Source: Streptomyces sp. HD
Lineage (GTDB): Bacteria > Actinomycetota > Actinomycetes > Streptomycetales > Streptomycetaceae
Length of the DNA: 64,000 nucleotides
Assembly: GCF_028369295.1 (NCBI RefSeq)
Contig: NZ_JAQMYP010000031.1
Location: forward strand, 51,786-115,785
Direction: 5' to 3'
The position numbers were made by a program, and so were the translations under genes. Of this stretch, positions 9,074-17,466 are shown piece after piece (the stretch's first letter is position 1; each line of letters begins with the position of its first letter). Below the pieces are notes generated by a model, which ran no database searches, was not told where the DNA came from, and saw only the letters and a program-made list of their open reading frames with translations.

Positions 9074-10279
9074 ATGACGGTATGGGACGACCTGGTCGGC
9101 CAGGAGAAGGTGAGTGAGCAGCTGGGCGCTGCCGCTCGGGACGCCGACGCGCTGGTCACCGCCGCTGCCGCCGACGCACCGCCCCCCGAGGCGTCCAAGA
9201 TGACGCACGCCTGGCTGTTCACGGGGCCCCCGGGGGCGGGCCGGAACCAGGCGGCGCGGGCCTTCGCCGCCGCGTTGCAGTGCGTCAGCCCGGACCGGGC
9301 GCTGGGCGGCGCCCCCGGATGCGGTTTCTGCGACGGATGCCATACGGCGCTCGTCGGCACGCACGCCGACGTCACCACCGTCGCCGCCGTCGGCACCCAG
9401 ATCCTCGCCGACGACATGCGGGACACCGTCCGCAAGTCGTTCACCTCGCCGGCGAACGGCCGCTGGCAGATCATCCTCGTCGAGGACGCCGAGCGGCTGA
9501 ACGAGAAGTCGGCCAACGCCGTGCTGAAGGCCGTGGAAGAGCCCGCCCCTCGCACGGTCTGGCTGCTCTGCGCCCCCTCCATCGAGGACGTCCTGCCCAC
9601 GATCCGCTCCCGCTGCCGCCACCTGAACCTGAGCACCCCGTCGGTCGACGCCGTGGCCGACATGCTCGTACGGCGTGAGGGCATCGAGCCCGACGTGGCC
9701 GCCGCGGCGGCACGCGCCACCCAGGGTCACGTGGACCGGGCCCGCCGACTGGCCACCGACCCGGCAGCCCGTGAGCGCCGGGCCTCCGTCCTCAAGCTGC
9801 CGATGCGCCTCGGTGACATCGGCGGTTGCCTCAAGGCCGCGCAGGAACTCGTGGACGCCGCCAGCGAGGACGCCAAGCAGCTCGCCGAGGAGATGGACGG
9901 CAAGGAGACCGAGGAACTGAAGGCTGCGCTGGGTGCGGCCCAGGGCGGCAGGATGCCGCGCGGTACGGCGGGCGTGATGAAGGAGTTGGAGGACAAGCAG
10001 AAGCGGCGCCGTACGCGGACGCAGCGCGACAGCCTCGACCTCGCCCTGACCGACCTCACCGCCTTCTACCGCGACGTCCTCGCCCTCCAGCTCGGCTCCC
10101 GCGTCGCCCTCGCCAACACCGACGCCGAGGACGCCCTGGAACGCCTCGCCCGCGACAGCGCCCCGGAGGCCACCCTCCGCCGCATCGAGGCGATCGCCGC
10201 CTGCCGCGACGCCCTCGACCGCAATGTGGCGCCGCTGCTGGCGGTGGAGGCGATGACGATGGCGCTGAGAGCGGGCTAA
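9074..10279 (+). CDS. holB: DNA polymerase III subunit delta'
   Basis: A 401-residue clamp-loader subunit that helps load the sliding clamp at replication forks. The N-terminal AAA+ module has FTGPPGAGRNQAA where the Walker A lysine is replaced by Arg57, as expected for a delta' that does not hydrolyse ATP. A zinc module is visible as Cys70, Cys83, Cys86 and Cys89. The line ILVEDAERLNEKSANAVLKAVEEP and the SRC motif (TIRSRCRHL) are standard for the family. ATG 9074 begins MTVWDDLVGQE, the usual start in actinobacteria. It stands alone after the repeat array and before the secreted hydrolase gene. Confidence 0.92.
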   Translation: MTVWDDLVGQEKVSEQLGAAARDADALVTAAAADAPPPEASKMTHAWLFTGPPGAGRNQAARAFAAALQCVSPDRALGGAPGCGFCDGCHTALVGTHADVTTVAAVGTQILADDMRDTVRKSFTSPANGRWQIILVEDAERLNEKSANAVLKAVEEPAPRTVWLLCAPSIEDVLPTIRSRCRHLNLSTPSVDAVADMLVRREGIEPDVAAAAARATQGHVDRARRLATDPAARERRASVLKLPMRLGDIGGCLKAAQELVDAASEDAKQLAEEMDGKETEELKAALGAAQGGRMPRGTAGVMKELEDKQKRRRTRTQRDSLDLALTDLTAFYRDVLALQLGSRVALANTDAEDALERLARDSAPEATLRRIEAIAACRDALDRNVAPLLAVEAMTMALRAG

Positions 10280-10450
10280 GGGGCCAGGGCCTCGGGGCCG
10301 GTCGCCGGGGCCTGCCGCCGCCGTTGCAGGGCTGCGGGGTTTGTACGGCCCTGCGGGCGTATGGCCTTGCGAGCTGTATGACCCTCGCGAGTCGAAGGGC
10401 CCCCGCAAGTGATCAACAGGAGGTTGACCATGTAACTCGTACGAGCCGCG

Positions 10451-12136
10451 ATGTGCACGCAGGGCATTCAATCCACTGCACAGAGTTACGCTCGCCAGAT
10501 GCACACCAGGCGCAGCTCTCCAGTCAGCCCGGACCCGAGCCCGACCGGGCACGGCCGCCAACGCAACCGCCGCTCAAGCCCTTGGCGAACCCGCACGGCC
10601 GGTGCCTTCCTCGCCGCCGCCGCGATGATCGTCTCCGCCTGTACCTCCGGTGGGTCGACCGGGTCGGCGAACCCGGGAAGGCCGGCGGCCGAGGCGGCTC
10701 TGGCCGCGCTGCCGCAGGCGACACCGGCCGCGCTCGCGCCGTACTACGGACAGAGGCTGACCTGGCGCGGCTGCGGGGCGCCCGGCTTCCAGTGCGCCAC
10801 GATGAGGGCGCCGCTCGACTACGCGAAGCCGGAGGCCGGGAGCATCCGGCTCGCCGTGGCCCGCAAGAAGGCGACGGAACAGCGGGAGCGGCTCGGGTCG
10901 CTGCTCGTGAACCCCGGCGGCCCGGGCGGCTCGGCGGTCGGCTACCTGCAGCAGTACGCGGGGATGGGTTACCCGGCAGGCGTGCGCGCCCGCTACGACA
11001 TGGTCGCGGTAGACCCACGCGGAGTCGCCCACAGTGAGCCCGTCAAATGCCTCGGCGGGCGGGCGATGGACAAATACACGCAGACGGACTTCACACCCGA
11101 CGACGCCAAGGAGACCGACGAGCTCGTCGTCGCGTACAAGAGGTTCGCGGAGGGCTGCGGGGCGGACGCGCCCGGCGTGCTGCGCCACCTCTCCACCGCG
11201 GAGGCGGCCCGGGACATGGACATCCTGAGGGCGGCGCTGGGCGACGAGAGGCTGACGTATGTGGGGGCGTCGTACGGCACCTTCCTCGGGGCGACGTATG
11301 CCGGGCTCTTCCCGAACCGGGTGGGCCGGCTCGTCCTGGACGGCGCGATGGACCCCTCCCTGCCCGCACGCAGGATGAACCTGGACCAGACGGCGGGCTT
11401 CGAGACGGCGTTCCGGGCGTTCGCGCGGGACTGCGTGCGACAGCAGGACTGCCCGCTGGGCACGAAGGCCGCCGACGTCGGCAAGAACCTCAACGCCTTC
11501 TTCAAGAAGCTCGACGCGAAGCCCATCCCGACCGGTGACACGGACGGCCGTGCGCTCGGCGAGTCCCTCGCCACCACCGGCGTGATCGCGGCGATGTACG
11601 ACGAGGGGGCGTGGGCGCAGCTGCGGGACGCGCTGTCCGCGGCGATGAAGGAGAACGACGGCGCCGGCCTGCTCGCCCTGTCCGACAGCTACTACGAGCG
11701 CGACGGCGACGGCCGCTACACGAACCTGATGTTCGCCAACGCGGCCGTGAACTGCCTGGACCTCCCGGCGGCCTTCGCCACCCCGGACGACGTCCGCAAG
11801 GCCCTCCCCGCCTTCGAGAAGGCGTCCCCCGTCTTCGGTGAGGGCCTCGCCTGGGCCACCCTGAACTGCGCGTACTGGCCGGTGGCCCCGACCGGTGAGC
11901 CGCGCCGCATCGAGGCGAAGGGTGCGGCCCCGATCGTCGTGGTCGGCACCACCCGCGACCCGGCGACCCCGTACCGCTGGGCCAAGGCCCTCTCCCGCCA
12001 GCTCTCCTCCGCCCGCCTCCTCACCTACGAGGGGGACGGCCACACGGCGTACGGTCGGGGCAGCGCGTGCATCGACAGGACGATCAACGCGTACCTCCTC
12101 CGTGGAACCCCGCCCACCCGCGACAAGCGCTGCTGA
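10451..12136 (+). CDS. Secreted lipoprotein alpha/beta-hydrolase (tripeptidyl aminopeptidase type)
   Basis: A 561-residue protein with an N-terminal hydrophobic stretch ending in a lipobox (IVSAC, Cys about 64), so it is likely exported and lipid-anchored. The body is a proteolytic alpha/beta-hydrolase: oxyanion region LLVNPGGPGGS, nucleophile in YVGASYGTFLG (Ser about 274), acid in TTRDPATPY, and His in GDGHTAYGRGSACID. A disulfide-rich C-terminal cap is typical of TAP-like peptidases, which remove N-terminal tripeptides from extracellular proteins. Two starts are possible, ATG 10451 and ATG 10499; the second gives a more usual signal peptide length. A hairpin terminator follows. Confidence 0.85.
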   Translation: MCTQGIQSTAQSYARQMHTRRSSPVSPDPSPTGHGRQRNRRSSPWRTRTAGAFLAAAAMIVSACTSGGSTGSANPGRPAAEAALAALPQATPAALAPYYGQRLTWRGCGAPGFQCATMRAPLDYAKPEAGSIRLAVARKKATEQRERLGSLLVNPGGPGGSAVGYLQQYAGMGYPAGVRARYDMVAVDPRGVAHSEPVKCLGGRAMDKYTQTDFTPDDAKETDELVVAYKRFAEGCGADAPGVLRHLSTAEAARDMDILRAALGDERLTYVGASYGTFLGATYAGLFPNRVGRLVLDGAMDPSLPARRMNLDQTAGFETAFRAFARDCVRQQDCPLGTKAADVGKNLNAFFKKLDAKPIPTGDTDGRALGESLATTGVIAAMYDEGAWAQLRDALSAAMKENDGAGLLALSDSYYERDGDGRYTNLMFANAAVNCLDLPAAFATPDDVRKALPAFEKASPVFGEGLAWATLNCAYWPVAPTGEPRRIEAKGAAPIVVVGTTRDPATPYRWAKALSRQLSSARLLTYEGDGHTAYGRGSACIDRTINAYLLRGTPPTRDKRC

Positions 12137-12150
12137 GAGCCGGTCTCGAC

Positions 12151-12177
12151 GGCCCCGGAGCGTCGCACTCCGGGGCC
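12151..12177 (+). terminator. Hairpin terminator after the hydrolase gene
   Basis: A perfect 10-bp GC stem (ggccccggag and its complement) with a 7-base loop begins 14 bases after the hydrolase stop codon. It has only a short T-rich flank, as is common in streptomycetes. It separates the peptidase from the tRNA transcription unit. Confidence 0.7.
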
Positions 12178-12214
12178 TTCGAGGGGCTGGTACGGAGCAC
12201 CCTCGGAAACTGTG

Positions 12215-12220
12215 TAGACT
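12215..12220 (+). promoter_or_regulatory. Putative -10 box of the tRNA-Thr promoter
   Basis: TAGACT lies 38 bases before the mature tRNA 5' end and fits the TANNNT pattern of housekeeping promoters. The -35 region is not clear. Confidence 0.35.
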
Positions 12221-12258
12221 TACCGACGTTGCTGATCGCACCATGGTGCGCACGGCGC

Positions 12259-12335
12259 GCCGCCTTAGCTCAGATGGCCAGAGCAACGCACTCGTAATGC
12301 GTAGGTCTCGGGTTCGAATCCCGAAGGCGGCTCCA
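12259..12335 (+). tRNA. tRNA-Thr (anticodon CGT)
   Basis: A complete cloverleaf can be drawn. The acceptor stem is GCCGCCT pairing with AGGCGGC, the D-arm contains AGCTCAGATGGCCAGAGC, and the anticodon loop is CTCGTAA with anticodon CGT (reads ACG, threonine). The T-arm has GGTTCGAATCC, the discriminator base is T, and CCA is encoded at 12333-12335. Its 3' half is the integration site of the island to the right: the last 45 bases recur at 39709-39752. Confidence 0.95.
12291..12335 (+). other. Left attachment site (tRNA-Thr 3' end)
   Basis: This 45-base segment from the anticodon loop to CCA recurs at 39709-39752 with one substitution and one deletion. The last 30 bases (12306-12335) are identical to 39723-39752. 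This is the usual signature of tyrosine-integrase insertion into a tRNA gene, in which the incoming element restores the tRNA 3' end. Confidence 0.85.
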
Positions 12336-12339
12336 CTTG

Positions 12340-12373
12340 AGACCAGGTCAGATGCGCTCTGACCTGGTCTTTT
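12340..12373 (+). terminator. Terminator after tRNA-Thr
   Basis: A perfect 13-bp stem (agaccaggtcaga with its complement) and 5-base loop, followed by TTTT. Because it lies inside the left attachment site it was probably carried in by the island. The candidate native terminator is the similar hairpin after the right site (39759-39790). The following 430 bases to the end of the KAS II gene (12374-12805) contain no gene I can support. Confidence 0.85.
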
Positions 12374-12783
12374 GCGTTGCACTCCTGACGATTGGTCAGC
12401 TTCTGGCGCGGCTGTCGGGGGCGGGGAGCGCAAGGGGTGCGCATCGGATGTAGGCGTCCAAAGGTCTGACCAGGTCATATTCCGTCGGTGTTCAGGTCAT
12501 CGCTCAGGACTCGTGATGCCCGGGCGTGTCTGTGGTGTGTGGGCGGTGGCGAAGCGGTGTCGAATGAGGGGCCCGCCCATGGGCTCCTGGCGCGAGCGGC
12601 GCGGGGTGGCGGAAGGTGTTCTCCGGTCGTGGACCCTGGTCGCCGGTGCTGGAGATTCAGCATCCTGTTGGGGGCCTACAAGGTGCCCGGGTGTGTTCCG
12701 TGCGGTGATATCCGGCTGAGGCCAGGTTGTGAGGCCCGGGCGACCCGATCGACCCGCAGCGCCCCTCACACGGCGAAGGACCG

Positions 12784-12808
12784 CTGAGCGATCGTACGAT
12801 CGCGCTCA
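12784..12808 (-). terminator. Possible hairpin at the end of the biosynthetic operon
   Basis: An imperfect inverted repeat centred on gatcgtacgatc overlaps the KAS II stop codon. It could end the leftward operon transcript, but the stem has a two-base bulge and no T-run. Confidence 0.35.
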
Positions 12809-14020
12809 CGGGGCCGCGAAGGCCACTACCGTGTTGTGGCCTCCGAAGCCCAGGGAATGGCTGAGGGCCAGGCGGATGGAGCGGGGGCGGGCGGCCGACG
12901 CGACGATGTCGATGCCGGCGGTGGTGTCGTCGGGTGCGGTGAAGTTCGCCGTGGGAGGCGTGGTCGCGTGGGCGATGGTCAGGACGGTGAGGGCGGCCTC
13001 GATGGCGCCGGCGGCTCCCATGGTGTGGCCCAGGGCGCCTTTCGCCGAGGTGACGGAGGGACGCCGGCGGCGGTAGAGGTCGCGGATCACCGTGGCTTCC
13101 ACGCTGTCGTTGAGCGGGGTGCTGGTGCCATGGGCGTTGATGTGATCGACGTCGTCGGGGGCGGCTCCCGTCTGCGCCAGCGCCGTCGCGGTCGCCGCTC
13201 GCAGGCCCGTGCCCTCGGGGTGCGGGGCCGTCGCGTGATGGGCGTCGCCGGTGGCGCCGTGGCCGGCGAGGCGGGCCAGCACGTGGGCGCCGCGGGCGTC
13301 GGCGTGATGTCCGCGTTCCAGAACGAGGACACCGCAGCCTTCGCCGAGGACGAAACCGTCGCGGTCCTTGTCGAAGGGGCGTGAGGCGCGGGCGGGGTCG
13401 TGGCTGCGCCGGGACAGCGCGCCCATCTTGGCGAAGGCGGCTGTGCACAGCGGGGTGACCATGGCGTCGGTGCCGCCCGCGACCGCGATGTCGCAGGCTC
13501 CGGCCTTCAGGAGCAGGCAGGCCGTGATGAGGGCCGTGGCTCCGGAGGCGCAGGCCGTGGAGGTCTGCAGGGAGGGGCCGGTGACACCGAGGTCCAGGGC
13601 GAGGTGGCCGGCCGCCATGTTGGGGAGGAAGGCGGGCATGGTGAGCGGTGAGAGGACGGCGGGGCCGGTGGCGAGGAACTTGTGGTGCTGCGTTTCGAGG
13701 GTGTCGATGCCGCCGGCCGCGGTGCCGATGACCACGGCCACGCGGGCGGGGTCCCAGTCGGCCGGGTGCAGGCCGGCATGGTCGAGGGCTTCCCGGGCCG
13801 CGGTCAGCAGGAACCGTGTGCCGCGGTCGTAGCGCCACAGGCGGCCCCGGCCGCCCGGGAGGGCCGGCACGCGGCAGGACATGGTCACCGGCATCTCGCT
13901 CAGGACGGGGTCGGGGTGCGCGGTGGGCCGGCCGGCGCACACCGTCTCCCAGGTGGCCGGCGCGCCGATGCCGCCCGGCGTCACGAGGCCGACGCCGGTG
14001 ACGGCCACCTCGTCGTTCAC
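12806..14020 (-). CDS. Beta-ketoacyl-ACP synthase II (FabF-like)
   Basis: A 404-residue condensing enzyme that extends an acyl chain by decarboxylative condensation with malonyl-ACP. The Cys-His-His triad is complete: Cys157 in TSTACASGA, His297 in NAHGTSTPLND, His332 in KGALGHTMGAAGA. GTG 14020 overlaps the ACP stop by four bases, giving the start NDEVAVTGVGLVTPGG; the longer frame upstream would run through the ACP gene. It is the last gene of the operon. There is no adjacent chain-length-factor partner, so it resembles a fatty acid synthase KS rather than an aromatic polyketide KS pair. The housekeeping fabF is expected elsewhere, so this copy is probably pathway-specific. Confidence 0.88.
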   Translation of the reverse strand: MNDEVAVTGVGLVTPGGIGAPATWETVCAGRPTAHPDPVLSEMPVTMSCRVPALPGGRGRLWRYDRGTRFLLTAAREALDHAGLHPADWDPARVAVVIGTAAGGIDTLETQHHKFLATGPAVLSPLTMPAFLPNMAAGHLALDLGVTGPSLQTSTACASGATALITACLLLKAGACDIAVAGGTDAMVTPLCTAAFAKMGALSRRSHDPARASRPFDKDRDGFVLGEGCGVLVLERGHHADARGAHVLARLAGHGATGDAHHATAPHPEGTGLRAATATALAQTGAAPDDVDHINAHGTSTPLNDSVEATVIRDLYRRRRPSVTSAKGALGHTMGAAGAIEAALTVLTIAHATTPPTANFTAPDDTTAGIDIVASAARPRSIRLALSHSLGFGGHNTVVAFAAP

Positions 14021-14298
14021 TGCGAGGTCCCGTGCCCGGGGGCGGATTCGCCCGTGGCCAGGAGTGCGGCCACCGCGCGGGCCACCTCGGTGAGGGTGAG
14101 GTCGGCGGAGGCGGCGGAGTCGTCGAGCGGGACCCGCCACTCCTCCTGGAGGGTGACGTAGAGCTCCACGACGGCGAGGGAGTCGAGGTCCAGTGCGTCG
14201 AGGGTGGAATCCGGGCCGATCCGGCCGGGATCGACCTCGAACTTGTCGCGCAGGAGGGTCACGAGGTGGTCGTAGACGTGGTCCACGGGTGGCTCCAT
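14017..14298 (-). CDS. Acyl carrier protein
   Basis: A 93-residue acidic carrier protein. The phosphopantetheine attachment site is Ser40 in LDALDLDSLAVVEL, a good match to the carrier DSL motif. It overlaps the upstream KAS III gene by 40 bases and the downstream KAS II by 4, so all three are probably translationally coupled. A GTG at 14286 (MDHVYDHLV) is an alternative start that trims four residues. The C-terminal 15 residues after the carrier fold are Gly/Ser-rich and probably disordered. It would carry the growing chain for the condensing enzymes and the ketoreductase of the same operon. Confidence 0.88.
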   Translation of the reverse strand: MEPPVDHVYDHLVTLLRDKFEVDPGRIGPDSTLDALDLDSLAVVELYVTLQEEWRVPLDDSAASADLTLTEVARAVAALLATGESAPGHGTSQ

Positions 14299-15572
14299 GA
14301 GGGGTCGGTGGTGCGCGGGGGCGTGGTGTCCAGGTCGGTGTGCGGTGCCTCGGAGCGGGGGACGGCGCTGGGCCAGCGCAGGGCGACGGAGGCCCAGGTG
14401 AGACCGCCGCCGAACGCGGTCAGCAGCGCACGCTCACCGGGCGCGACCGCCCGGTGCACGGCGGGGTCCGCCAGGACCAGGGGGATGGAGGCGGCCGCGG
14501 TGTTGCCGAGGTCGCGGATGTTGCCGTACCGGTGCGAGGGCGCGATGCCCAGGCGGTCCGCGACCGAGTCCAGGATGCGCTGGTTGGCCTGGTGGCCGAC
14601 GAACGCCCGTACCGTCTGCGGGGGCCAATGGGCCTGGTCGAGCGCCGAGTTGGCGGACTGGGTCATACGGCGTACGGCGTGGGCGTAGACCGTCCGGCCC
14701 TGCATCCGGAAGTACCGATCCGCGAGGGCGGCGGGCGGGAGGTGCCGCGGGTGGCGGGAGCCGCCGTGCGGGACGGTGATCAGGTCGTCGCCACCGCCGT
14801 CGGTACCGAGGTCGGTGGCGATCACCGCCCCGGGTTCGTCCGCGGTGCCCGCGCGCAGCACCACCGCTCCGGCGCCGTCGCCGAAGATCGGCGCGGTCTC
14901 GCGGTCGGTGGGGTCGACGATGGTGGTGTAGGTGTCGGCGCCGATCACCAGGGGCATGGCGCAGGTGCCGGCGCGGACGAATGCCGTCGCCGTGGCCAGC
15001 GCGTACAGGAAGCCCGAGCAGACGGCGGAGAGGTCGAAGGCCGGGACGGTGCCCAGGCCCAGCCGGTGGGCGACGGCGGGAGCGGTGGCGGGGCACGGGT
15101 GGTCGGGTGTGGTGGTGGCGAGCAGCAGCATGTCGGGCCGGTGGTTTCCGGCAGAGGCGAGCGCGGCCCGTCCGGCGCCGACGGCCAGGTCGCCGGTGCT
15201 GGTGCCGGGCTCGGCGTGGCGGCGGCGGGCGATGCCGGTGCGCTCGCGGATCCAGGTGTCGTCGGTGCGCAGCGCGCCGCGTGCGACGACCGTGTCGTTG
15301 TCGATGACCCGGGGCGGGAGGCAGGCCCCGATTCCGGTGACGACCGCGGTCCGCGCGGCGGCGCAAGTCCCGTCCCCGGTTCCTGCGGCGACCGCGGTCC
15401 CGGCGGCGCGAGTCCCGTTCCCGGTTCCTGTGACGTCCTCGGTCCGCGCGACGGCCCGAGTCCCGTCCCCGGTTCCTGCCACGCCCTCGGCTCCCGTGGC
15501 GGCCTCCGCTCCAGCCCCGCCCGTGGTGGAGCGCGGTGGGCTCGAACTGCTCCGGGATTCCCCGCTGTTCAT
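14259..15572 (-). CDS. Beta-ketoacyl synthase III with repeat-bearing N-terminal extension
   Basis: A 437-residue thiolase-fold enzyme. The core starts near residue 75 (RTAVVTGIGACLPPRVIDND) and has the Cys-His-Asn triad: Cys185 in LSAVCSGF, His327 in GHQANQRILD, Asn357 in GNTAAAS. It would start a chain by condensing an acyl-CoA with malonyl-ACP, or transfer an acyl group. ATG 15572 overlaps the ketoreductase stop by four bases (ATGA), which supports this start. It leaves about 75 extra N-terminal residues of Thr/Gly/Ala-rich low complexity built from repeats (see 15339-15479). The usual family length is about 330-350, so the extension is unusual. Confidence 0.85.
   Translation of the reverse strand: MNSGESRSSSSPPRSTTGGAGAEAATGAEGVAGTGDGTRAVARTEDVTGTGNGTRAAGTAVAAGTGDGTCAAARTAVVTGIGACLPPRVIDNDTVVARGALRTDDTWIRERTGIARRRHAEPGTSTGDLAVGAGRAALASAGNHRPDMLLLATTTPDHPCPATAPAVAHRLGLGTVPAFDLSAVCSGFLYALATATAFVRAGTCAMPLVIGADTYTTIVDPTDRETAPIFGDGAGAVVLRAGTADEPGAVIATDLGTDGGGDDLITVPHGGSRHPRHLPPAALADRYFRMQGRTVYAHAVRRMTQSANSALDQAHWPPQTVRAFVGHQANQRILDSVADRLGIAPSHRYGNIRDLGNTAAASIPLVLADPAVHRAVAPGERALLTAFGGGLTWASVALRWPSAVPRSEAPHTDLDTTPPRTTDPSWSHPWTTSTTTS
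15339..15479 (-). repeat. In-frame 45/48-bp tandem repeat in the KAS III extension
   Basis: Three units (15339-15386, 15387-15431, 15432-15479) share the core agtcccgtccccggttcctg and a gaccgcggtcc-like start. Unit lengths of 48, 45 and 48 are multiples of three, so the frame is kept. Each encodes a peptide like TGTGDGTRAA-RTAV. The innermost unit abuts the first beta-strand of the enzyme (RTAVVTGIG), so the array looks like repeated duplication of that edge. Confidence 0.7.
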
Positions 15573-16411
15573 ACGGCGGCGAAGGGGGAGGCGGGCTTGG
15601 GGTGGCCGGCCAGGCCGCCGTCCGGTACCGCGAGTCCGCCGTCGACGACCAGGGCGTGCCCGGTGACGAACGACGAGGCCGGGGCGGCGAGGAAGAGTGT
15701 GGCGCCGACGACCTCGTCCGCGTCTGCCCACCGGCCCATCGGGACATGGCTGGTGAGCCAGTCCGACAGGGGGCCGGTCTCGCTGGCGAACGCGGTCATG
15801 TCAGTGCGGGTCCAGCCGGGGCACAGGGCGTTGACGCGGATGCCCTGCCGGGCCCAGCCGACCGCGAGGCTGCGGGTGAGGGACAGCTGCGCGGCCTTGG
15901 TGGCGGCGTACGCCTCCATCATGGGGGTGCCGACCAGACCGGCGACGGAGGACATCAGGATGAGGCTGGCGCGGCCGGAGTCGGCCAGGTGCGGGTGGGC
16001 GGCCCGGCACAGGGCGGCGGTGGCGTTGAGGTTGACGGTGACGACGGTGTCCCAGTCCTGCTGGCGGGCGTGCTGGAGCGGTGCCAGCAGGGGGGTTCCG
16101 TCCTCGGCCGTGGGCAGGGTGCCCGCGTTGTGCACGACGACGTCGAGGCCGCCCAGCGCGGCGGCCGCCCGCTCGACCAGGTCGGCTGCCGTACCGGGTA
16201 CGGCGAGGTCCCCGTCGAGGGCCACGGCCTTGCGGCCCCGCTCTCCCACGGCGCGCAGGGTGTCGTCGAGCGCGGGCAGCGTCCGGGCGGTGACCGCCAG
16301 ATCGCAGCCCGCGTCGGCCAGGCCCTCGGCGACGGCCTTGCCGATGCCACGGGACGCGCCGGTCACCAGCGCGCGTACGCCGTCCAGGCGGAACAGGTCC
16401 AGGGCATTCAT
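15569..16411 (-). CDS. SDR-family ketoreductase (FabG-like)
   Basis: A 280-residue short-chain dehydrogenase. The NADP(H) site is TGASRGIG (18-25) and NAG is at 95-97. The catalytic set is Ser about 155 in MSSVAG, Tyr168 and Lys172 in YAATK. It most likely reduces the beta-keto group made by the condensing enzymes of this operon to an alcohol. The tail after VDGGLAVPDGG is slightly longer than in FabG. It overlaps the upstream KAS III and downstream KAS III genes by four bases each. It could instead act on a different small molecule, as SDR specificity cannot be read from sequence. Confidence 0.85.
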   Translation of the reverse strand: MNALDLFRLDGVRALVTGASRGIGKAVAEGLADAGCDLAVTARTLPALDDTLRAVGERGRKAVALDGDLAVPGTAADLVERAAAALGGLDVVVHNAGTLPTAEDGTPLLAPLQHARQQDWDTVVTVNLNATAALCRAAHPHLADSGRASLILMSSVAGLVGTPMMEAYAATKAAQLSLTRSLAVGWARQGIRVNALCPGWTRTDMTAFASETGPLSDWLTSHVPMGRWADADEVVGATLFLAAPASSFVTGHALVVDGGLAVPDGGLAGHPKPASPFAAV

Positions 16412-17466
16412 CGGAGCACTCCTTCTGACTCGGAACGTGAAGCGGTTTCCGTTGAGGTGAGGGCGGGCGCTCCGCTCCAGGTGAGGAGGGCGCTGCCCCA
16501 GGTCATACCGGCGCCGAAGACGGCCAGCAGGACCCGGTCGCCGGCTTGCAGCCGGTGTCCGGCGGCGGCACGGGCGAGTGCGTAGGGCGCGCTGGCGGCG
16601 CCGATGTTGCCGACCTCGTCGCCGACGACCACCAGGCGGTCGGCGGGGATGCCGAGTTCGGCGCCGATGCGCCTGAGCAGTACGGGATTGGGTTGGTGGG
16701 CGACGTAGCAGTCGATGTCCTCGATGCTCAGCCCGCTCCGGTCGAGGGCGTCGGTGATGAGCCGGGGGAAGGTGTCGGTGATGAACCGGCCGATGGTGCG
16801 GCCGTCCATCCGGATGCAGTGGGCGCGGTCGCCGAGAGTGGCCGCGCTGGCCGGGCGGCGGCTGCCGCCGCCCGGGATCAGGACGCGGTCGGCGAGGGCG
16901 CCGTCGGAGCCGAGGCCGAAATGGGTGAACCCCTGGCCACCCGGCACCGGTCCCAGGATCGCTGCGGCGGCCCCGTCGGCGAACAGGACGGCGGTGCCCC
17001 GGTCGGTGGGGTCGAGGAACTTCGAGTAGGCCTCGACGCCGACGACGGCCGCGTACCGGATCTCCGGGCTGCCGCGCAGCCAGTCGTGGGCCACCTTGGC
17101 CGCGAACAGCCAGCCCGAGCAGGCCGCGCTGATGTCAAGGGCGACGGCGGCACGGGCTCCTACCGCGGTCTGGATGCGGCAGGCGGTCGAGGGTCCCAGT
17201 TCGTCGGGTGTGGAGGTGCCGCACACCAGCAGGCCGATGTCGGACACGTCGACGCCCGCGGCGTCGGCCGCCGCCCGCACCGCGTGTGCCGCGAGGTCCG
17301 AGGCGGCCTCGTCGTCGGCGGCCACATGGCGTTTGAGGACTCCGGTACGCTCGGCGATCCACTCCGCCGTCACGCCCGCACCGTGCGCCACCTCGGCGTT
17401 GGTGCGCACGGTGGGCGGCAGGTGGGTGCCCATACCGAGGACGCCGATACGGCGCTCAGCCGTCAT
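16408..17466 (-). CDS. Beta-ketoacyl synthase III (second copy)
   Basis: A 352-residue KAS III of normal length. Triad: Cys116 in ISAACSGW, His257 in VAHQPNP, Asn287 in GNIGAAS. The start MTAERRIGVLGMGTHLPP at ATG 17466 overlaps the preceding gene by four bases. It differs clearly from the other KAS III in the operon, so the two probably have different jobs: one to start the chain, the other to start with a different unit or to transfer the finished acyl group, as known for CerJ/DpsC-like relatives. Which is which cannot be decided here. Confidence 0.87.
   Translation of the reverse strand: MTAERRIGVLGMGTHLPPTVRTNAEVAHGAGVTAEWIAERTGVLKRHVAADDEAASDLAAHAVRAAADAAGVDVSDIGLLVCGTSTPDELGPSTACRIQTAVGARAAVALDISAACSGWLFAAKVAHDWLRGSPEIRYAAVVGVEAYSKFLDPTDRGTAVLFADGAAAAILGPVPGGQGFTHFGLGSDGALADRVLIPGGGSRRPASAATLGDRAHCIRMDGRTIGRFITDTFPRLITDALDRSGLSIEDIDCYVAHQPNPVLLRRIGAELGIPADRLVVVGDEVGNIGAASAPYALARAAAGHRLQAGDRVLLAVFGAGMTWGSALLTWSGAPALTSTETASRSESEGVLR

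Noticed and set aside
8957..10561. Minus-strand frame of over 500 codons opposite the delta' gene
   Set aside because: Shadow of holB; composition is Gly/Arg/Val-rich without motifs.
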